A DNA stretch of 64,000 bases, taken from positions 3,543-67,542 of the forward strand of contig DASZHS010000012.1 in assembly GCA_035937595.1 (NCBI GenBank), read 5' to 3'. A program made the translations under genes and the position numbers. The notes under the pieces were generated by a model. It was not told the origin of the DNA and did not search any database. It worked only from the letters and a program-made list of their open reading frames with translations. The stretch comes from Palsa-459 sp035937595 (GTDB lineage: Bacteria > Actinomycetota > Acidimicrobiia > Acidimicrobiales > RAAP-2). Position 1 is the first letter of the stretch, and each line of letters starts with the position of its first letter. Shown piece by piece: positions 42,342 to 51,742 of the stretch.

Positions 42342-44504
42342 ATGGCGTTCCGACCCGGTGCGGACGCCGACGTGCCCCACGACGGCTCGCGCGACGTGGC
42401 GCGTGCGATCGCTCGCCTGGCGCGCCGGCTCCCCGAGCCCCTCCAGCCGCTGGCGACGATCGCCTACAACTACCGCTGGTCCTGGACGCCCGACGGCCGT
42501 GAGCTGTTCCGCGCGCTCGGCGCGCACCGCTTCACGCTCGCCAACGAGAACCCGGTCCGCTTCCTGCGCGACCTGCTGGAGCCGGACCTGCTGGCCGCGG
42601 CGACCGACGGGGCGTACCTCGACCGCGTCGAGCGCGTCGCCGCCGAGCTCACGACCGACCTCGCGAGGCCGGACCAGGACCTCGGACCGGGCGGACCGAT
42701 CGCCTTCCTCTGCGCAGAGTTCGGCGTGCACCGCTCGCTGCCGGTCTACTCGGGCGGCCTCGGCGTCCTCGCCGGCGACCTGCTGAAGGAGGCGTCGGAC
42801 CAAGCGCTGCCGTTTCTCGGCGTGGGGCTCTTGTACCGCCGCGGCTACTTCCACCAGCGCATGGACCTGTCGGGCTGGCAGCAGGAGTACTGGATCGAGT
42901 CGGACCCGAACGTGCTCCCCGCGGTGCGCGTCACCGGGTCCGACGGCGCGCCGCTCACGATCACCGTGCCCATCTGGGACGGCGAGCTGTCCGCGCACGT
43001 GTGGCGCTGCGACGTGGGTCGCGTCCCGCTCTACCTCCTCGACGCCGAGATCGGCGAGAACAGCCCGCTGCAGCGGTGGGTCACCGCGCGCCTCTACGAG
43101 GGCAACCGCTCCATCCGTCTCGCCCAGTACGCCCTGCTCGGCGTGGGCGCGGTCCGGGCGCTCGAGAAGATGGGCATCGCGCCGTCGCTGTACCACCTGA
43201 ACGAGGGCCACGCCGCCCTCGCCACGCTGGCCGTCGCGGCGCAGGAGGTCGGCGACGAGCCGACGCACTGCGGCGACGCCATCGAGCGCGCCCGGCGCTT
43301 CTTCGTCTTCACGACGCACACCCCGGTCCCCGCGGGCAACGAGGTCTACGGGCGCGAGGAGGTGCTGAGCGTCCTCGGCCGGCTGTTCTGGGAGCTCAAC
43401 TTCGACCCGCACGAGGTCCTCGCGCTCGGGCGCACCCACACCGCGTCGGCGGACGAGGGCACCGGCCTCACGCCGCTCGCGATCCGCGGCTCTCGCTCGA
43501 CGAACGCCGTCAGCCAGCGCCACGGTGTGATCGCGCGCGCGATGTGGCACGAGATGTTCCCCCTCGGCAGCACCGACGACGTCCCCATCAGCCACGTGAC
43601 GAACGCCGTGCACCTGCCGACGTGGATGGCGCCGCCGATGCGCGAGCTGCTCACGGAGACCTTCGGCGAGGGCTGGGAGCGCCACGCGAGCGACCCGATC
43701 ATGTGGAAGCAGGTCGACGACATCGAGGACCAGCGGCTCTGGGACGTGCGGTGCACGCAGCGCGAGCAGCTCGTCTACGCCGTGCGACGTAAGGTCGTCG
43801 TCGACCGCCTCTCGCGCGGCGAGGACATCGACTTCGTCCAGGCCGCGCGCGAGGCCTTCGACGAGACCTACCTCACGGTGGGGTTCGCGCGACGCCTCGC
43901 GACCTACAAGCGGCTCAACCTCCTCGTCCACAACGCCGAGCGGGCCCTCGCGCTCCTCGACCACGACCGGCCGCTCCAGTTCGTCTTCGCCGGCAAGGCG
44001 CACCCGCTCGACGACGCCGCCAAGGCCTTCGCCCAGCGGATGTTCGACCTGAAGCGCGTCCCCGAGGTCGGCAACAAGGTCGTCTTCTTGGAGGACTACG
44101 ACCTGAGCGCGGCGACGACGGCCGTCGCGGGCTGCGACGTGTGGCTCAACCTCCCCCGGCCGCCCCTCGAGGCGAGCGGGACGAGCGGGATGAAGGCCGC
44201 CCTCAACGGGTGCCTCAACCTGAGCGTCCTCGACGGGTGGTGGATGGAGGCCTACGACGGGACGAACGGCTGGGCGATCGACGGGAGCGTCGACCCCGAC
44301 GAGAGCGCGAAGGACGAGCGCGACGCCCAGGCGCTGTACGACCTCGTCGACAACGAGGTGAAGCCCCTCTTCTACGATCGCGGCCCCGACGACGTTCCGA
44401 CGGGCTGGCTCGAGCGCGTCCGCGCCTCGCTCCGGACCCTGGGGCCGCGGTTCTGCGGCGCCCGGATGCTCGACGACTACGTGCGCCAGATCTACCGGCG
44501 CTAG
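42342..44504 (+). CDS. glgP: alpha-glucan phosphorylase (GT35), canonical copy
   Basis: 720 residues from ATG 42342, 46 bp after the fusion gene. It has the DUF3417 start (PLATIAYNYRWSWTPDGRELFRAL) and a full set of motifs: CAEFGVHRSLPVYSGGLGVL, YHLNEGHAALA, TTHTPVPAGNEVY, GFARRLATYKR and NLPRPPLEASGTSGMKAA with PLP Lys618, followed by NGCLNLSVLDGWW. It phosphorolyses alpha-1,4-glucan to glucose-1-phosphate. It is the second phosphorylase of the operon and the closer match to the family consensus. It stops directly against the stop of the convergent glgX. Confidence 0.94.
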   Translation: MAFRPGADADVPHDGSRDVARAIARLARRLPEPLQPLATIAYNYRWSWTPDGRELFRALGAHRFTLANENPVRFLRDLLEPDLLAAATDGAYLDRVERVAAELTTDLARPDQDLGPGGPIAFLCAEFGVHRSLPVYSGGLGVLAGDLLKEASDQALPFLGVGLLYRRGYFHQRMDLSGWQQEYWIESDPNVLPAVRVTGSDGAPLTITVPIWDGELSAHVWRCDVGRVPLYLLDAEIGENSPLQRWVTARLYEGNRSIRLAQYALLGVGAVRALEKMGIAPSLYHLNEGHAALATLAVAAQEVGDEPTHCGDAIERARRFFVFTTHTPVPAGNEVYGREEVLSVLGRLFWELNFDPHEVLALGRTHTASADEGTGLTPLAIRGSRSTNAVSQRHGVIARAMWHEMFPLGSTDDVPISHVTNAVHLPTWMAPPMRELLTETFGEGWERHASDPIMWKQVDDIEDQRLWDVRCTQREQLVYAVRRKVVVDRLSRGEDIDFVQAAREAFDETYLTVGFARRLATYKRLNLLVHNAERALALLDHDRPLQFVFAGKAHPLDDAAKAFAQRMFDLKRVPEVGNKVVFLEDYDLSAATTAVAGCDVWLNLPRPPLEASGTSGMKAALNGCLNLSVLDGWWMEAYDGTNGWAIDGSVDPDESAKDERDAQALYDLVDNEVKPLFYDRGPDDVPTGWLERVRASLRTLGPRFCGARMLDDYVRQIYRR

Positions 44505-46556
44505 TCAGTCGCCCGCCCCGGCGGCGACCAGCACGAGGACCGATCGCTCGGGGACGACGACCCGTCCGCCGCCGCGGTGGTGCGCCCCGCGTCGCGAGGG
44601 GTCGAACGACGAGAGCGCCTCGACGAAGGCGGCGTCGACGCCCGGCAGCGCGAACTCGACGACCTCGAGCCGCCCGTTGACGCAGACCACGACCTCGTCG
44701 GTGGCGTCCCCGATCGCCGCGGTCGCGTGGAGCGCAAGGCAGGGTGGGGCGCCCGCCTCCCAGTCGGGCCCCGCCATGGGGGCGCCGTCGGGCCGACGCC
44801 AGGCGAGCGGCGTGCGCTGCGGTGCGGCACCGTCACCGCGGAGCGCGGGGTGCGCGCCCCGCAGCGCCACGAGGCGGGCGACGAACGCCGCGAGGGCCTC
44901 GTCGGCGCCCTGCCAGTCGAGCCAGCTCGTCTCGTTGTCCTGGCAGTACGCGTTGTTGTTGCCGCCCTGGGTGCGACCGAGCTCGTCGCCGCCGAGGAGC
45001 ATCGGGACGCCGCGGCTGACGAGCAGCGTCGCAAGGAGCGCGCGAGCCTGGCGCCCGCGGAGGGCGAGCACCCCGGGGTCGTCGGTCTCGCCCTCGACGC
45101 CGCAGTTCCACGACCGGTTGTCGTCGGTGCCGTCGAGGTTGTCGTGGCCGTTCGCCTCGTTGTGCTTGACCTCGTAGGACACGAGGTCGCGCAGCGTGAA
45201 CCCGTCGTGGGAGGTGACGAGGTTGATCGACGACGTCCACGTGCGGGCGGGCGCCTCGAAGAGGTCCGCGGAGCCGGCCATGCAGGTGGCGAGCCCGGCC
45301 AGGTCGCCGTCCGCGTCGCGCCAGAAGTCCCGCACGGTGTCACGGAAGCGGCCGTTCCACTCCCGGTAGGGCGGCGGGAACCGCCCGAGCGCGTAGCCGT
45401 CGTCGGGATCCAGGTCCCAGGGCTCGCAGATCAGCCTGGCCGCGGCGAGGACCGGGTCCGCCGCGCAGCGCGCGAGGATCGGTGCGGCCGGGTCGAACGG
45501 ACCTCGTGGCCGAGCGAGCGTCGGGGCGAGGTCGAACCGGAACCCGTCGACGTGGCACGTCGACACCCAGTAGCGCAGCGAGTCCACGACGAGCTCGGCC
45601 GCGAGCGGGCTCGCCGCGTTGATCGAGTTGCCGCAGCCCGTCGTGTCGACGAGCCGCAGGCGCTCGTCGTGGCGGTAGTACTGGGGCGCGTCGAAGCCCT
45701 TGAAGGAGAGCGTCGGGCCGAGGTCGTCGCCCTCGGCCGTGTGGTTGTAGACGACGTCCAGGAGGACCTCGAGCCCCGCACGGTGCAGGGCGGCGACCAT
45801 CGCCTTGAACTCGCCGACCTGGGCGCCGACCCCGTCGCTCGCCGCGTAGCGCGCGGCGGGCGCGAAGTAGCCGATCGGGTTGTAGCCCCAGTAGTTCGAG
45901 CGGCCCGCGTCCACGAGGAAGCCCTCGTCGACGAGCTCGTGGACCGGCAAGAGCTCGACGGCCGTCACCCCGAGCGCGAGGAGGTGCGAGACGAACGCGT
46001 CGTCGCCGAGCCCGAGGTAGGTCCCACGCCGCGCCACGGGCACGCGCGGGTGCCGGGCCGTCGCGCCGCGCACGTGGGCCTCGTAGAGGACGGTCTCGTC
46101 CCAGGAGCGGCGCGGCCGCACTACGTCGTCGTCACCCCAGTCGAACCGGTCGTCGACCACGACCGAGAGGGGGACGAGCGACGCCGTGTCGACGCCGCTG
46201 CCGGGCGCGAGCGCGCTCCGCGGCTCGCGCGCGGCGCCGTCGAACGCGTGGGCGTAGGGGTCCAGCAGCAGCTTGGTGGGCTCGCACCACTGAGCGCGGT
46301 CGGGGTCGTACGGCCCGTGGGCGCGCAGTCCGTAGCGCTGACCGGCGCCCACCCCTGGTACGTCGAGCTGCCAGCGATCCGCGCCGACGGGCGACATCGC
46401 GAGGCGCTCCTCGCGGCCACGCTCGTCGAAGAGGCACAGCTCGACCTTGTCGGCGACGCTCGTGGCCACGCGGAACACCGTGCGGTCGCCGTCGAGCGTC
46501 GCCCCGAGCCGGGGTGCGGCGCCGTCGCGGGGCGCGGGCGGGCCGGCGTCGGTCAC
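44505..46556 (-). CDS. glgX: glycogen debranching enzyme GlgX
   Basis: 683 residues from GTG 46556 (GTGA overlap with the upstream glucosidase gene). An N-terminal CBM48-like domain (FRVATSVADKVELCLFD) precedes the GH13 isoamylase barrel with YEAHVRGATARHP, LLPVHELVDEGFL, YWGYNPIGYFAP, GFRFDLAPTLAR (nucleophile Asp), LICEPWDL (acid/base Glu) and TSHDGFTLRDLVSY (third Asp). The C-terminal beta domain ends VVVPERSVLVLVAAG. It hydrolyses alpha-1,6 links of limit dextrins left by the phosphorylases. Confidence 0.94.
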   Translation of the reverse strand: MTDAGPPAPRDGAAPRLGATLDGDRTVFRVATSVADKVELCLFDERGREERLAMSPVGADRWQLDVPGVGAGQRYGLRAHGPYDPDRAQWCEPTKLLLDPYAHAFDGAAREPRSALAPGSGVDTASLVPLSVVVDDRFDWGDDDVVRPRRSWDETVLYEAHVRGATARHPRVPVARRGTYLGLGDDAFVSHLLALGVTAVELLPVHELVDEGFLVDAGRSNYWGYNPIGYFAPAARYAASDGVGAQVGEFKAMVAALHRAGLEVLLDVVYNHTAEGDDLGPTLSFKGFDAPQYYRHDERLRLVDTTGCGNSINAASPLAAELVVDSLRYWVSTCHVDGFRFDLAPTLARPRGPFDPAAPILARCAADPVLAAARLICEPWDLDPDDGYALGRFPPPYREWNGRFRDTVRDFWRDADGDLAGLATCMAGSADLFEAPARTWTSSINLVTSHDGFTLRDLVSYEVKHNEANGHDNLDGTDDNRSWNCGVEGETDDPGVLALRGRQARALLATLLVSRGVPMLLGGDELGRTQGGNNNAYCQDNETSWLDWQGADEALAAFVARLVALRGAHPALRGDGAAPQRTPLAWRRPDGAPMAGPDWEAGAPPCLALHATAAIGDATDEVVVCVNGRLEVVEFALPGVDAAFVEALSSFDPSRRGAHHRGGGRVVVPERSVLVLVAAGAGD

Positions 46557-49279
46557 AGAAGGTCGTCGGACTCGATCGACAGGTCACCGGCGTCGATCGA
46601 GACGTCACGGTACGACGTCGCGCCCGTGCCGTGGACACGCAGGATCAGGTCGGCGACGAGCCCCGTCCACCCGGTCTGGTGCGACGCGCCGAGCCCCTTG
46701 CCCGTGTCGCCGTCGAAGTACTCGTGGAACTGGACGTTGTCCCGCCACCGCGGGTCCTCCTGGAACTTCGTGATGTCACCGAAGCACGGACGGTGCCCGT
46801 TCTCGTCGAGCAAGAAGAGCGAGATGAGCCGGCGACGCAGGTCCCTCGCGACCTCGGTGTAGGTGGTCTTCGTGGTCGACCCCGTCGGGTACTCGATCAG
46901 CTCCTCGTCGCCGAAGAACCGGCCGAGCCGCTCGAGCGCGTCGGACGCGAGGTGGTTGAGCGGGAACCAAACCGGCCCGCGCCAGTTCGAGTTGCCGCCG
47001 AACATGTGCGTCGTCGACTCCGCCGGCTCGTAGTCGATCGACGCCTCGAAGCCATCCAGCGTGATCTTGTAGGGGTGCGCGCGGTGGTACGCGGACAGCG
47101 ATCGGAGCCCGTGCGCGGAGAGGAACTCCGACTCGTCGAGCAGGCGCGAGACGAGCCGCGCGACGCGGCTGATCTCGACGACCCCGAGCAGGAGCCGGCG
47201 CTCGCCGGGCTCTCCGCGCAGCACCCCGCCGTCGCTCATCCCCTCGAGGTCCGTCCCGGAGCCCAAGAGCTCCGCGCAGCGCTTCCCGACCTTCTTCGCC
47301 CGGTCGAGCATGTCGTCGTCGAGGAGCATCGTCGCGAGCAGCGGGATGGCGCCGACCATGGAGTGCACCGCGATCGTCTCGATCGTCCCGTCGGGGCTCT
47401 CCAGCTGGTCGAAGAAGAAGCCGTCGTCGTCGCTCCACAGGCCCAGCCCGTTGAGCGCGGTGCGCATGAGCGCGAAGTGCTCGAGGAACTTGAGCACGAG
47501 GTCGGCGGCCGGGCGCGTCTTCGAGCGGTTGAGCGCGGACGCGATGACGCCCATGACGAGGGCGTAGGCGGCCATCCACCCGGTGGCGTCCGCCTGGCGC
47601 AGCGTGTAGCCCGCCGGCAGGTGCGACCGATCGAGGGGCCCGATGTTGTCGAGGCCCAAGAAGCCGCCCTCGAAGAGGTTCGAGCCGTCCTCGTCCTCTC
47701 GGTTGATCCACCACGTGAAGTTGACGAGGAGCTTGTCGAACACCCTCGAGAGGAACTCGAAGTCGGTGCCGCCGTCGGCGACGAACACCTCGATCGCGGC
47801 CCACCCCTGGACCGGTGGGTTGAGGTCACCGAAGTCCCACTCGTAGGCGGGGAGGCCGCCGCTCGGGTGCTGGAACCACTCCCGGCACAGCAAGATGAGC
47901 TGGTACTTGGCGAACGCCGGGTCCACCCTCGCCAGCGGCACGCAGTGGAACGCGAGGTCCCACGCCGCGAACCAGGGATACTCCCACTTGTCGGGCATCG
48001 ACATGATGTCGAACGCGTTGAAGTTCCGCCACCGCGCGTTGCGCCCCAGCTCGCGGCCCGGCGGGGGCGTCGGCTGGGTGGGGTCCCCGTCGAGCCACCG
48101 CGTGACGTCGTAGTAGTAGAGCTGCTTGGACCACAAGAGCCCCGCCATCGCCTGGCGCAGCACCAGCGCCTCGTCGTCGGACGCGGTCGATGGCGTGAGC
48201 TCGGCGTAGAACGCGTCGGCCTCGGCGCGCCGGGCGGCGAGGACCTCGGTGAAGTCGTCGCCCAGGAGCGCGTCGGGCGTGCTCGCCACGGCGACGTCGC
48301 GCGGCAGCAGCCGCAGGCGGAGGTGCACGGTCGCGGCGGGCTCGACGTCGAGCGTGTACCAGAACGCGCCCTTCGTACCCGTGCCCTCGGGGTTGACCGT
48401 GGCGGCGCCCTCCACGACGCGGTCGTTGATGCCGTCCTTCGGGTAGCGCGCCGTCGACGTCGTGCGCGACCGGCGCCCTGGGTTCGACTCGTTGTCGCAG
48501 ACGAGCGGCTCGGGCGCCGCGCCGTCGTGGCTCAGCGAAGCCGTGAGCTGCAGCGTGCCGAGCCAGGGGTGGTGGATCGTCATCCGGCGATCCCCGTCGA
48601 CGACGAGGCTCGGGCGCTCCGCACCCACGTCCCAGGACCAGGTGTTGCGGAACCACGCCGTGGGCAGCACGTGCAGCGTGTCGCGCTCCGGGCCGACGTT
48701 GGTGATCTCGACCTCCCACAGCAGGTCGGTCGGGTCGGCCTTCGCGTAGCGCGTCTCGATCGCCCAGTAGCGGTCCTCGTCGAAGATCCCCGTGTCGAGC
48801 AGCTCGTACTCGGGGTCAGCGAGGCCGCGGGCGCGGTTCACCTTGATCAGGTCGTCGTAGGGGAAGGCGGCTTGCGGGTAGTGGTAGCGCCAGACGTTCC
48901 AGGCGTGGCTCGGGAGCGCGTCGTGGTACCACCAGTACTCCTTCACGTCCTCGCCGTGGTTGGCCTGGGCCTGGGTGAGCCCGAAGAGGCGCTCCTTCAG
49001 GTACGGGTCGCGCCCGTTCCAGAGCGCGAGGCCGAGGCAGAGGTTCTGCTCGATGTCGCAGAACCCCGCGAGCCCGTCCTCGCCCCAGCGGTAGGCGGTC
49101 CACCGCGCCTGCTCGTAGGGCAGGTAGTCCCAGGCGTTGCCGTCCGCGCTGTAGTCCTCGCGGACCGTCCCCCACTGGCGCTCCGAGACGTACGGTCCCC
49201 ACCAGTACCAGGGGCTCGCCGCGCGCAAGCCGTCCTCGAGCCGCCCGAAGCTCTCGACGCGCCGCTGTTCAGCGTTCAC
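46553..49279 (-). CDS. GH63-like glucosidase (MGH1-type domain)
   Basis: 908 residues from GTG 49279 with GAGGAG 5 nt upstream. N-terminal beta domain (ASPWYWWGPYVSERQWGTVREDYS, VNRARGLADPEYELLDTG) and a large alpha/alpha barrel (WEYPWFAAWDLAFHCVPLAR, FLGLDNIGPLDRS, MFGGNSNWRGPVWFPLN, HQTGWTGLVADLI). The layout is that of the bacterial glucosidase/GH63 mannosyl-oligosaccharide glucosidase-like family. Bacterial relatives cleave glucosylglycerate, mannosylglycerate or alpha-glucosides; the substrate here is unknown. Its coupling with glgX argues for an alpha-glucan or compatible-solute role. No signal peptide, so it is intracellular. Confidence 0.88.
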   Translation of the reverse strand: MNAEQRRVESFGRLEDGLRAASPWYWWGPYVSERQWGTVREDYSADGNAWDYLPYEQARWTAYRWGEDGLAGFCDIEQNLCLGLALWNGRDPYLKERLFGLTQAQANHGEDVKEYWWYHDALPSHAWNVWRYHYPQAAFPYDDLIKVNRARGLADPEYELLDTGIFDEDRYWAIETRYAKADPTDLLWEVEITNVGPERDTLHVLPTAWFRNTWSWDVGAERPSLVVDGDRRMTIHHPWLGTLQLTASLSHDGAAPEPLVCDNESNPGRRSRTTSTARYPKDGINDRVVEGAATVNPEGTGTKGAFWYTLDVEPAATVHLRLRLLPRDVAVASTPDALLGDDFTEVLAARRAEADAFYAELTPSTASDDEALVLRQAMAGLLWSKQLYYYDVTRWLDGDPTQPTPPPGRELGRNARWRNFNAFDIMSMPDKWEYPWFAAWDLAFHCVPLARVDPAFAKYQLILLCREWFQHPSGGLPAYEWDFGDLNPPVQGWAAIEVFVADGGTDFEFLSRVFDKLLVNFTWWINREDEDGSNLFEGGFLGLDNIGPLDRSHLPAGYTLRQADATGWMAAYALVMGVIASALNRSKTRPAADLVLKFLEHFALMRTALNGLGLWSDDDGFFFDQLESPDGTIETIAVHSMVGAIPLLATMLLDDDMLDRAKKVGKRCAELLGSGTDLEGMSDGGVLRGEPGERRLLLGVVEISRVARLVSRLLDESEFLSAHGLRSLSAYHRAHPYKITLDGFEASIDYEPAESTTHMFGGNSNWRGPVWFPLNHLASDALERLGRFFGDEELIEYPTGSTTKTTYTEVARDLRRRLISLFLLDENGHRPCFGDITKFQEDPRWRDNVQFHEYFDGDTGKGLGASHQTGWTGLVADLILRVHGTGATSYRDVSIDAGDLSIESDDLL

Positions 49280-49653
49280 ACTCGCTCCTCGTCCGCTCGC
49301 AGGTGGAGCCGGCGACGCGTCGAAGGGTAGCGCGGCGGATTCGCAGCGGTGCGGGGCGTCGCGCGGCTCGTGGCCCGTCGGCGTGACGCGCCGAGCGCCG
49401 TCGCCGAGGTCGCTCGCACACCAGCAGAGCGGCGACGTCGTCGATCGCCACCGGCTCGCCCTGCACGTCGCCGAGGGACGGCGCGCACCGCCGTGCGGCG
49501 GGTCCTAGAGTGCGCCGCGGGGAGCCGGGAAGCCTGGTCGGCACAGCATCCGTCGATGGAAAGGGCGGCAGCGTGCGCGCACCCTCTCGTCTGCAGCCCA
49601 CGGCGAGCGCCGGTCCTCCCGCCCTCGGCCGTCGACGCGGGACGCGCTGATCG
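49280..49653. other. 374-bp gene-free region between glucosidase and cation exchanger
   Basis: The only gap over 300 bp. Its left end holds the ribosome site of the minus-strand glucosidase. Its right half (49506 onward) probably is the leader of the exchanger, with a TAGAGT hexamer at 49506-49511 as a -10 candidate and the foldable segment described separately. I see no conserved protein in either strand. The middle part (49350-49480) has nothing I can identify. Confidence 0.5.
49514..49569 (+). promoter_or_regulatory. possible structured leader (three-way junction) of the exchanger
   Basis: Three nested or adjacent stems can be drawn: outer GCCGC (49514-49518) with GCGGC (49565-49569), first inner GCCG (49524-49527) with CGGC (49539-49542), and second inner CATC (49547-49550) with GATG (49555-49558) closing a 4-nt loop. 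It ends 84 nt before the exchanger ATG. GC-rich sequence folds easily, and it matches no riboswitch class I can name. Confidence 0.3.
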
Positions 49654-50655
49654 ATGGGCGTCGCCCCCTCGGTCGCCGCCTTCGCCGCCGCGGCGATGGT
49701 CAGCCTCGGGACGAGCTGGTTCTTGGTCTCGCGCCTGGAGCGCATCGGCGAGCGGCTCGGTGCGTCCGAGGCGCTCCTCGGCCTCCTCGCCGCGCTCGCC
49801 GCGAACACGCCCGAGATCACGTCCTCGGTGACCGCCCTCGCGCACCACCAACGCGACGTCGGCGCCGGGGTGATCATCGGATCCAACGTCTTCAACCTGG
49901 CGGCCCTCCTCGGACTCGGCGCCATCGTGGCGGGGCGCATCGAGCTGCACCGACGCGTCGTCGTGCTCGCCGGGTCCGTCGCCACGTGGGTGTCCGTCGT
50001 CTGCCTCGCCTCGGTCGCGGGCACCGTCTCGCCGGTGGTCGGGCTCGTCGCGTGCAGCGTCGTGTTCGTCCCCTACGTCGCCGAGCTCGCGGCGCCGCAA
50101 CGCCGTCGCCGTGCGCTCCCGCTCCCCCCGCGGTGGACGGCGTGGCTGTCCACGGCGGTCGACGAGGAAGAGCTCGAGCTCGACGCGGCGATCCGGCCCG
50201 CGCGCGGGCGCGGGATCGACGTGGTGGTCGCGAGTGGCGCCCTCGTCGTCGTCGTCGCGGCGAGCGTCGTCATGGAGCGGAGCGCGACCACGCTCGGGGC
50301 GCACTTCGCCATCCCGGCGATCGTCCTCGGTGGCGTCGTGCTCGCGGCGGTCACGAGCCTCCCGAACGCCGTCGCGGCGATCTACCTCGCCGCCAAGGGT
50401 CGCGGGGCCGCGATGCTCAGCACGGCCCTCAACAGCAACTCGCTCAACGTCCTGCTCGGGCTGCTCGTCCCCGCCGTCGCGCTCGGCATCGCGGCCCCGA
50501 CGGGCGGCGCGACGCTCACCGCGGCCTGGTACGTGGGGCTGACCGTGCTCACCGTGTCGCTGGCCTACCGCGGACGCGGGCTGCGGCGTCCCGCGGGCTG
50601 GCTCATCGTCGCGCTCTACGGCGCCTTCGTCGCCGCGCTGCTCGCGGTCTCCTGA
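49654..50655 (+). CDS. CaCA-family cation (sodium/calcium) exchanger
   Basis: 333 residues. Two inverted halves, each with about five helices, carry the alpha repeats: LLGLLAALAANTPEITSSV with GSNVFNLAALLGLG in the first half, and AIVLGGVVLAAVTSLPNAVAAI with NSNSLNVLLGLL in the second. In family members the acidic residues of GNSxPExxTS and the Asn/Ser of GSNVFN bind the cations; the second half here has SLPN where many relatives have SxPE or SLPE. So ion selectivity may differ. A cytoplasmic loop with EEELELD lies between the halves. It probably exports Ca2+ in exchange for Na+ or H+. Confidence 0.85.
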   Translation: MGVAPSVAAFAAAAMVSLGTSWFLVSRLERIGERLGASEALLGLLAALAANTPEITSSVTALAHHQRDVGAGVIIGSNVFNLAALLGLGAIVAGRIELHRRVVVLAGSVATWVSVVCLASVAGTVSPVVGLVACSVVFVPYVAELAAPQRRRRALPLPPRWTAWLSTAVDEEELELDAAIRPARGRGIDVVVASGALVVVVAASVVMERSATTLGAHFAIPAIVLGGVVLAAVTSLPNAVAAIYLAAKGRGAAMLSTALNSNSLNVLLGLLVPAVALGIAAPTGGATLTAAWYVGLTVLTVSLAYRGRGLRRPAGWLIVALYGAFVAALLAVS

Positions 50656-50767
50656 GCGCGGCGTCGCGGCGTCACCCGCCGACCGGCCAACACCGACCCA
50701 CGCCGGTGCGCGCCGTCGCCTCGGTGCGCGGGCGACGCTGAGTAGCGTGGCGAGGAGAGGAGGACGC

Positions 50768-51742
50768 GTGCTCACGACGAGGCTCACCACCGCGCTCAAG
50801 ATCGACCACCCCGTGATGCTCGCGGGGATGGGCGGGGTGTCCTACGCGACGCTCGTCGCGGCGGTCTCCAACGCCGGCGGCTTCGGGTGCCTCGGCGCCT
50901 CCACGATGTCCGAGCCGCGCATGATCGACGAGATCGCCGCGACCCGGGCGCACACCGACCGGCCGTTCGGGGTGGACCTGCTCACCGCGATGCCCGGCGA
51001 CCTCGTCCACTCGGTCGAGCTCGTGATCGAGGGCGGCGCGAGCGCGTTCGTCGCCGGCCTCGGTGTGCCGTCCAAGGTGGTCGACCTCTGCCACGACCAC
51101 GACCTGCTGGTCGTGTCGATGTGCGGGAAGGTGGAGCACGCTCGGCGGGCCGTCGACGCGGGCTGCGACCTCGTCGTCGCCCAGGGCACCGAGGCGGGAG
51201 GGCACACCGGGACGGTCGCCACCTTCCCGCTGGTCCCGATGATCGTGGACGCCGCCGGCGCCACGGTCCCCGTCGTCGCGGCGGGCGGGGTGTTCGACGG
51301 GCGCGGCCTCGCGGCCGCCCTCGCGCTCGGCGCCGACGGCGTCTGGGTGGGCACCCGGTTCATCGCGACGCCCGAGGCTCGCGGGATCCCGGGGTTCAAA
51401 GAGCGGATCCTCGAGGCCAAGGAGGACGGCACGACCGTCTCTCGGGCGTTCTCGGGCAAGACCATGCGGGTGATCAAGAACGACACCACGGCCTTCTACG
51501 AGCAGCACCCCTCGGCGCTCAAGCCGTTCCCCGACCAGCTCGGCGTCTCGTTCCGCGACGGCACGTTCCACCTCGGCGGCGACGAGGCCACGCCCGGGGT
51601 CGACCCGCAGAAGGAGGGCTACCCTGCCGGCCAGGCGGTCGGTGCCATCGACGGGCTGGTGCCCGCCGGTGAGCTGCTCACCTCGATGGTGGCGGATGCC
51701 GAGGCGATCCTCGCGCGACTCGCGCGGCTCGCCGGTCGGTGA
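50768..51742 (+). CDS. nitronate monooxygenase-like flavoprotein
   Basis: 324 residues from GTG 50768 with AGGAGG ACGC before it. TIM-barrel FMN enzyme: HPVMLAGMGGVSYATLVAAVSNAGGFG at the start, GVDLLT, AQGTEAGGHTG (catalytic His), PVVAAGGVFDGRGLAAALALGADGVWVGTRF (FMN phosphate site). These match the 2-nitropropane dioxygenase/nitronate monooxygenase family, which detoxifies propionate-3-nitronate or acts as enoyl reductases. Many actinobacterial copies remain unassigned. Its stop overlaps the start of the acetyltransferase (GTGA). Confidence 0.87.
   Translation: MLTTRLTTALKIDHPVMLAGMGGVSYATLVAAVSNAGGFGCLGASTMSEPRMIDEIAATRAHTDRPFGVDLLTAMPGDLVHSVELVIEGGASAFVAGLGVPSKVVDLCHDHDLLVVSMCGKVEHARRAVDAGCDLVVAQGTEAGGHTGTVATFPLVPMIVDAAGATVPVVAAGGVFDGRGLAAALALGADGVWVGTRFIATPEARGIPGFKERILEAKEDGTTVSRAFSGKTMRVIKNDTTAFYEQHPSALKPFPDQLGVSFRDGTFHLGGDEATPGVDPQKEGYPAGQAVGAIDGLVPAGELLTSMVADAEAILARLARLAGR

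Noticed and set aside
49514..49569. Leader of the exchanger as a cobalamin, yybP-ykoY or c-di-AMP riboswitch
   Set aside because: I compared remembered consensus elements of these classes, and none of the invariant core motifs is present. Only a generic foldable segment can be claimed.
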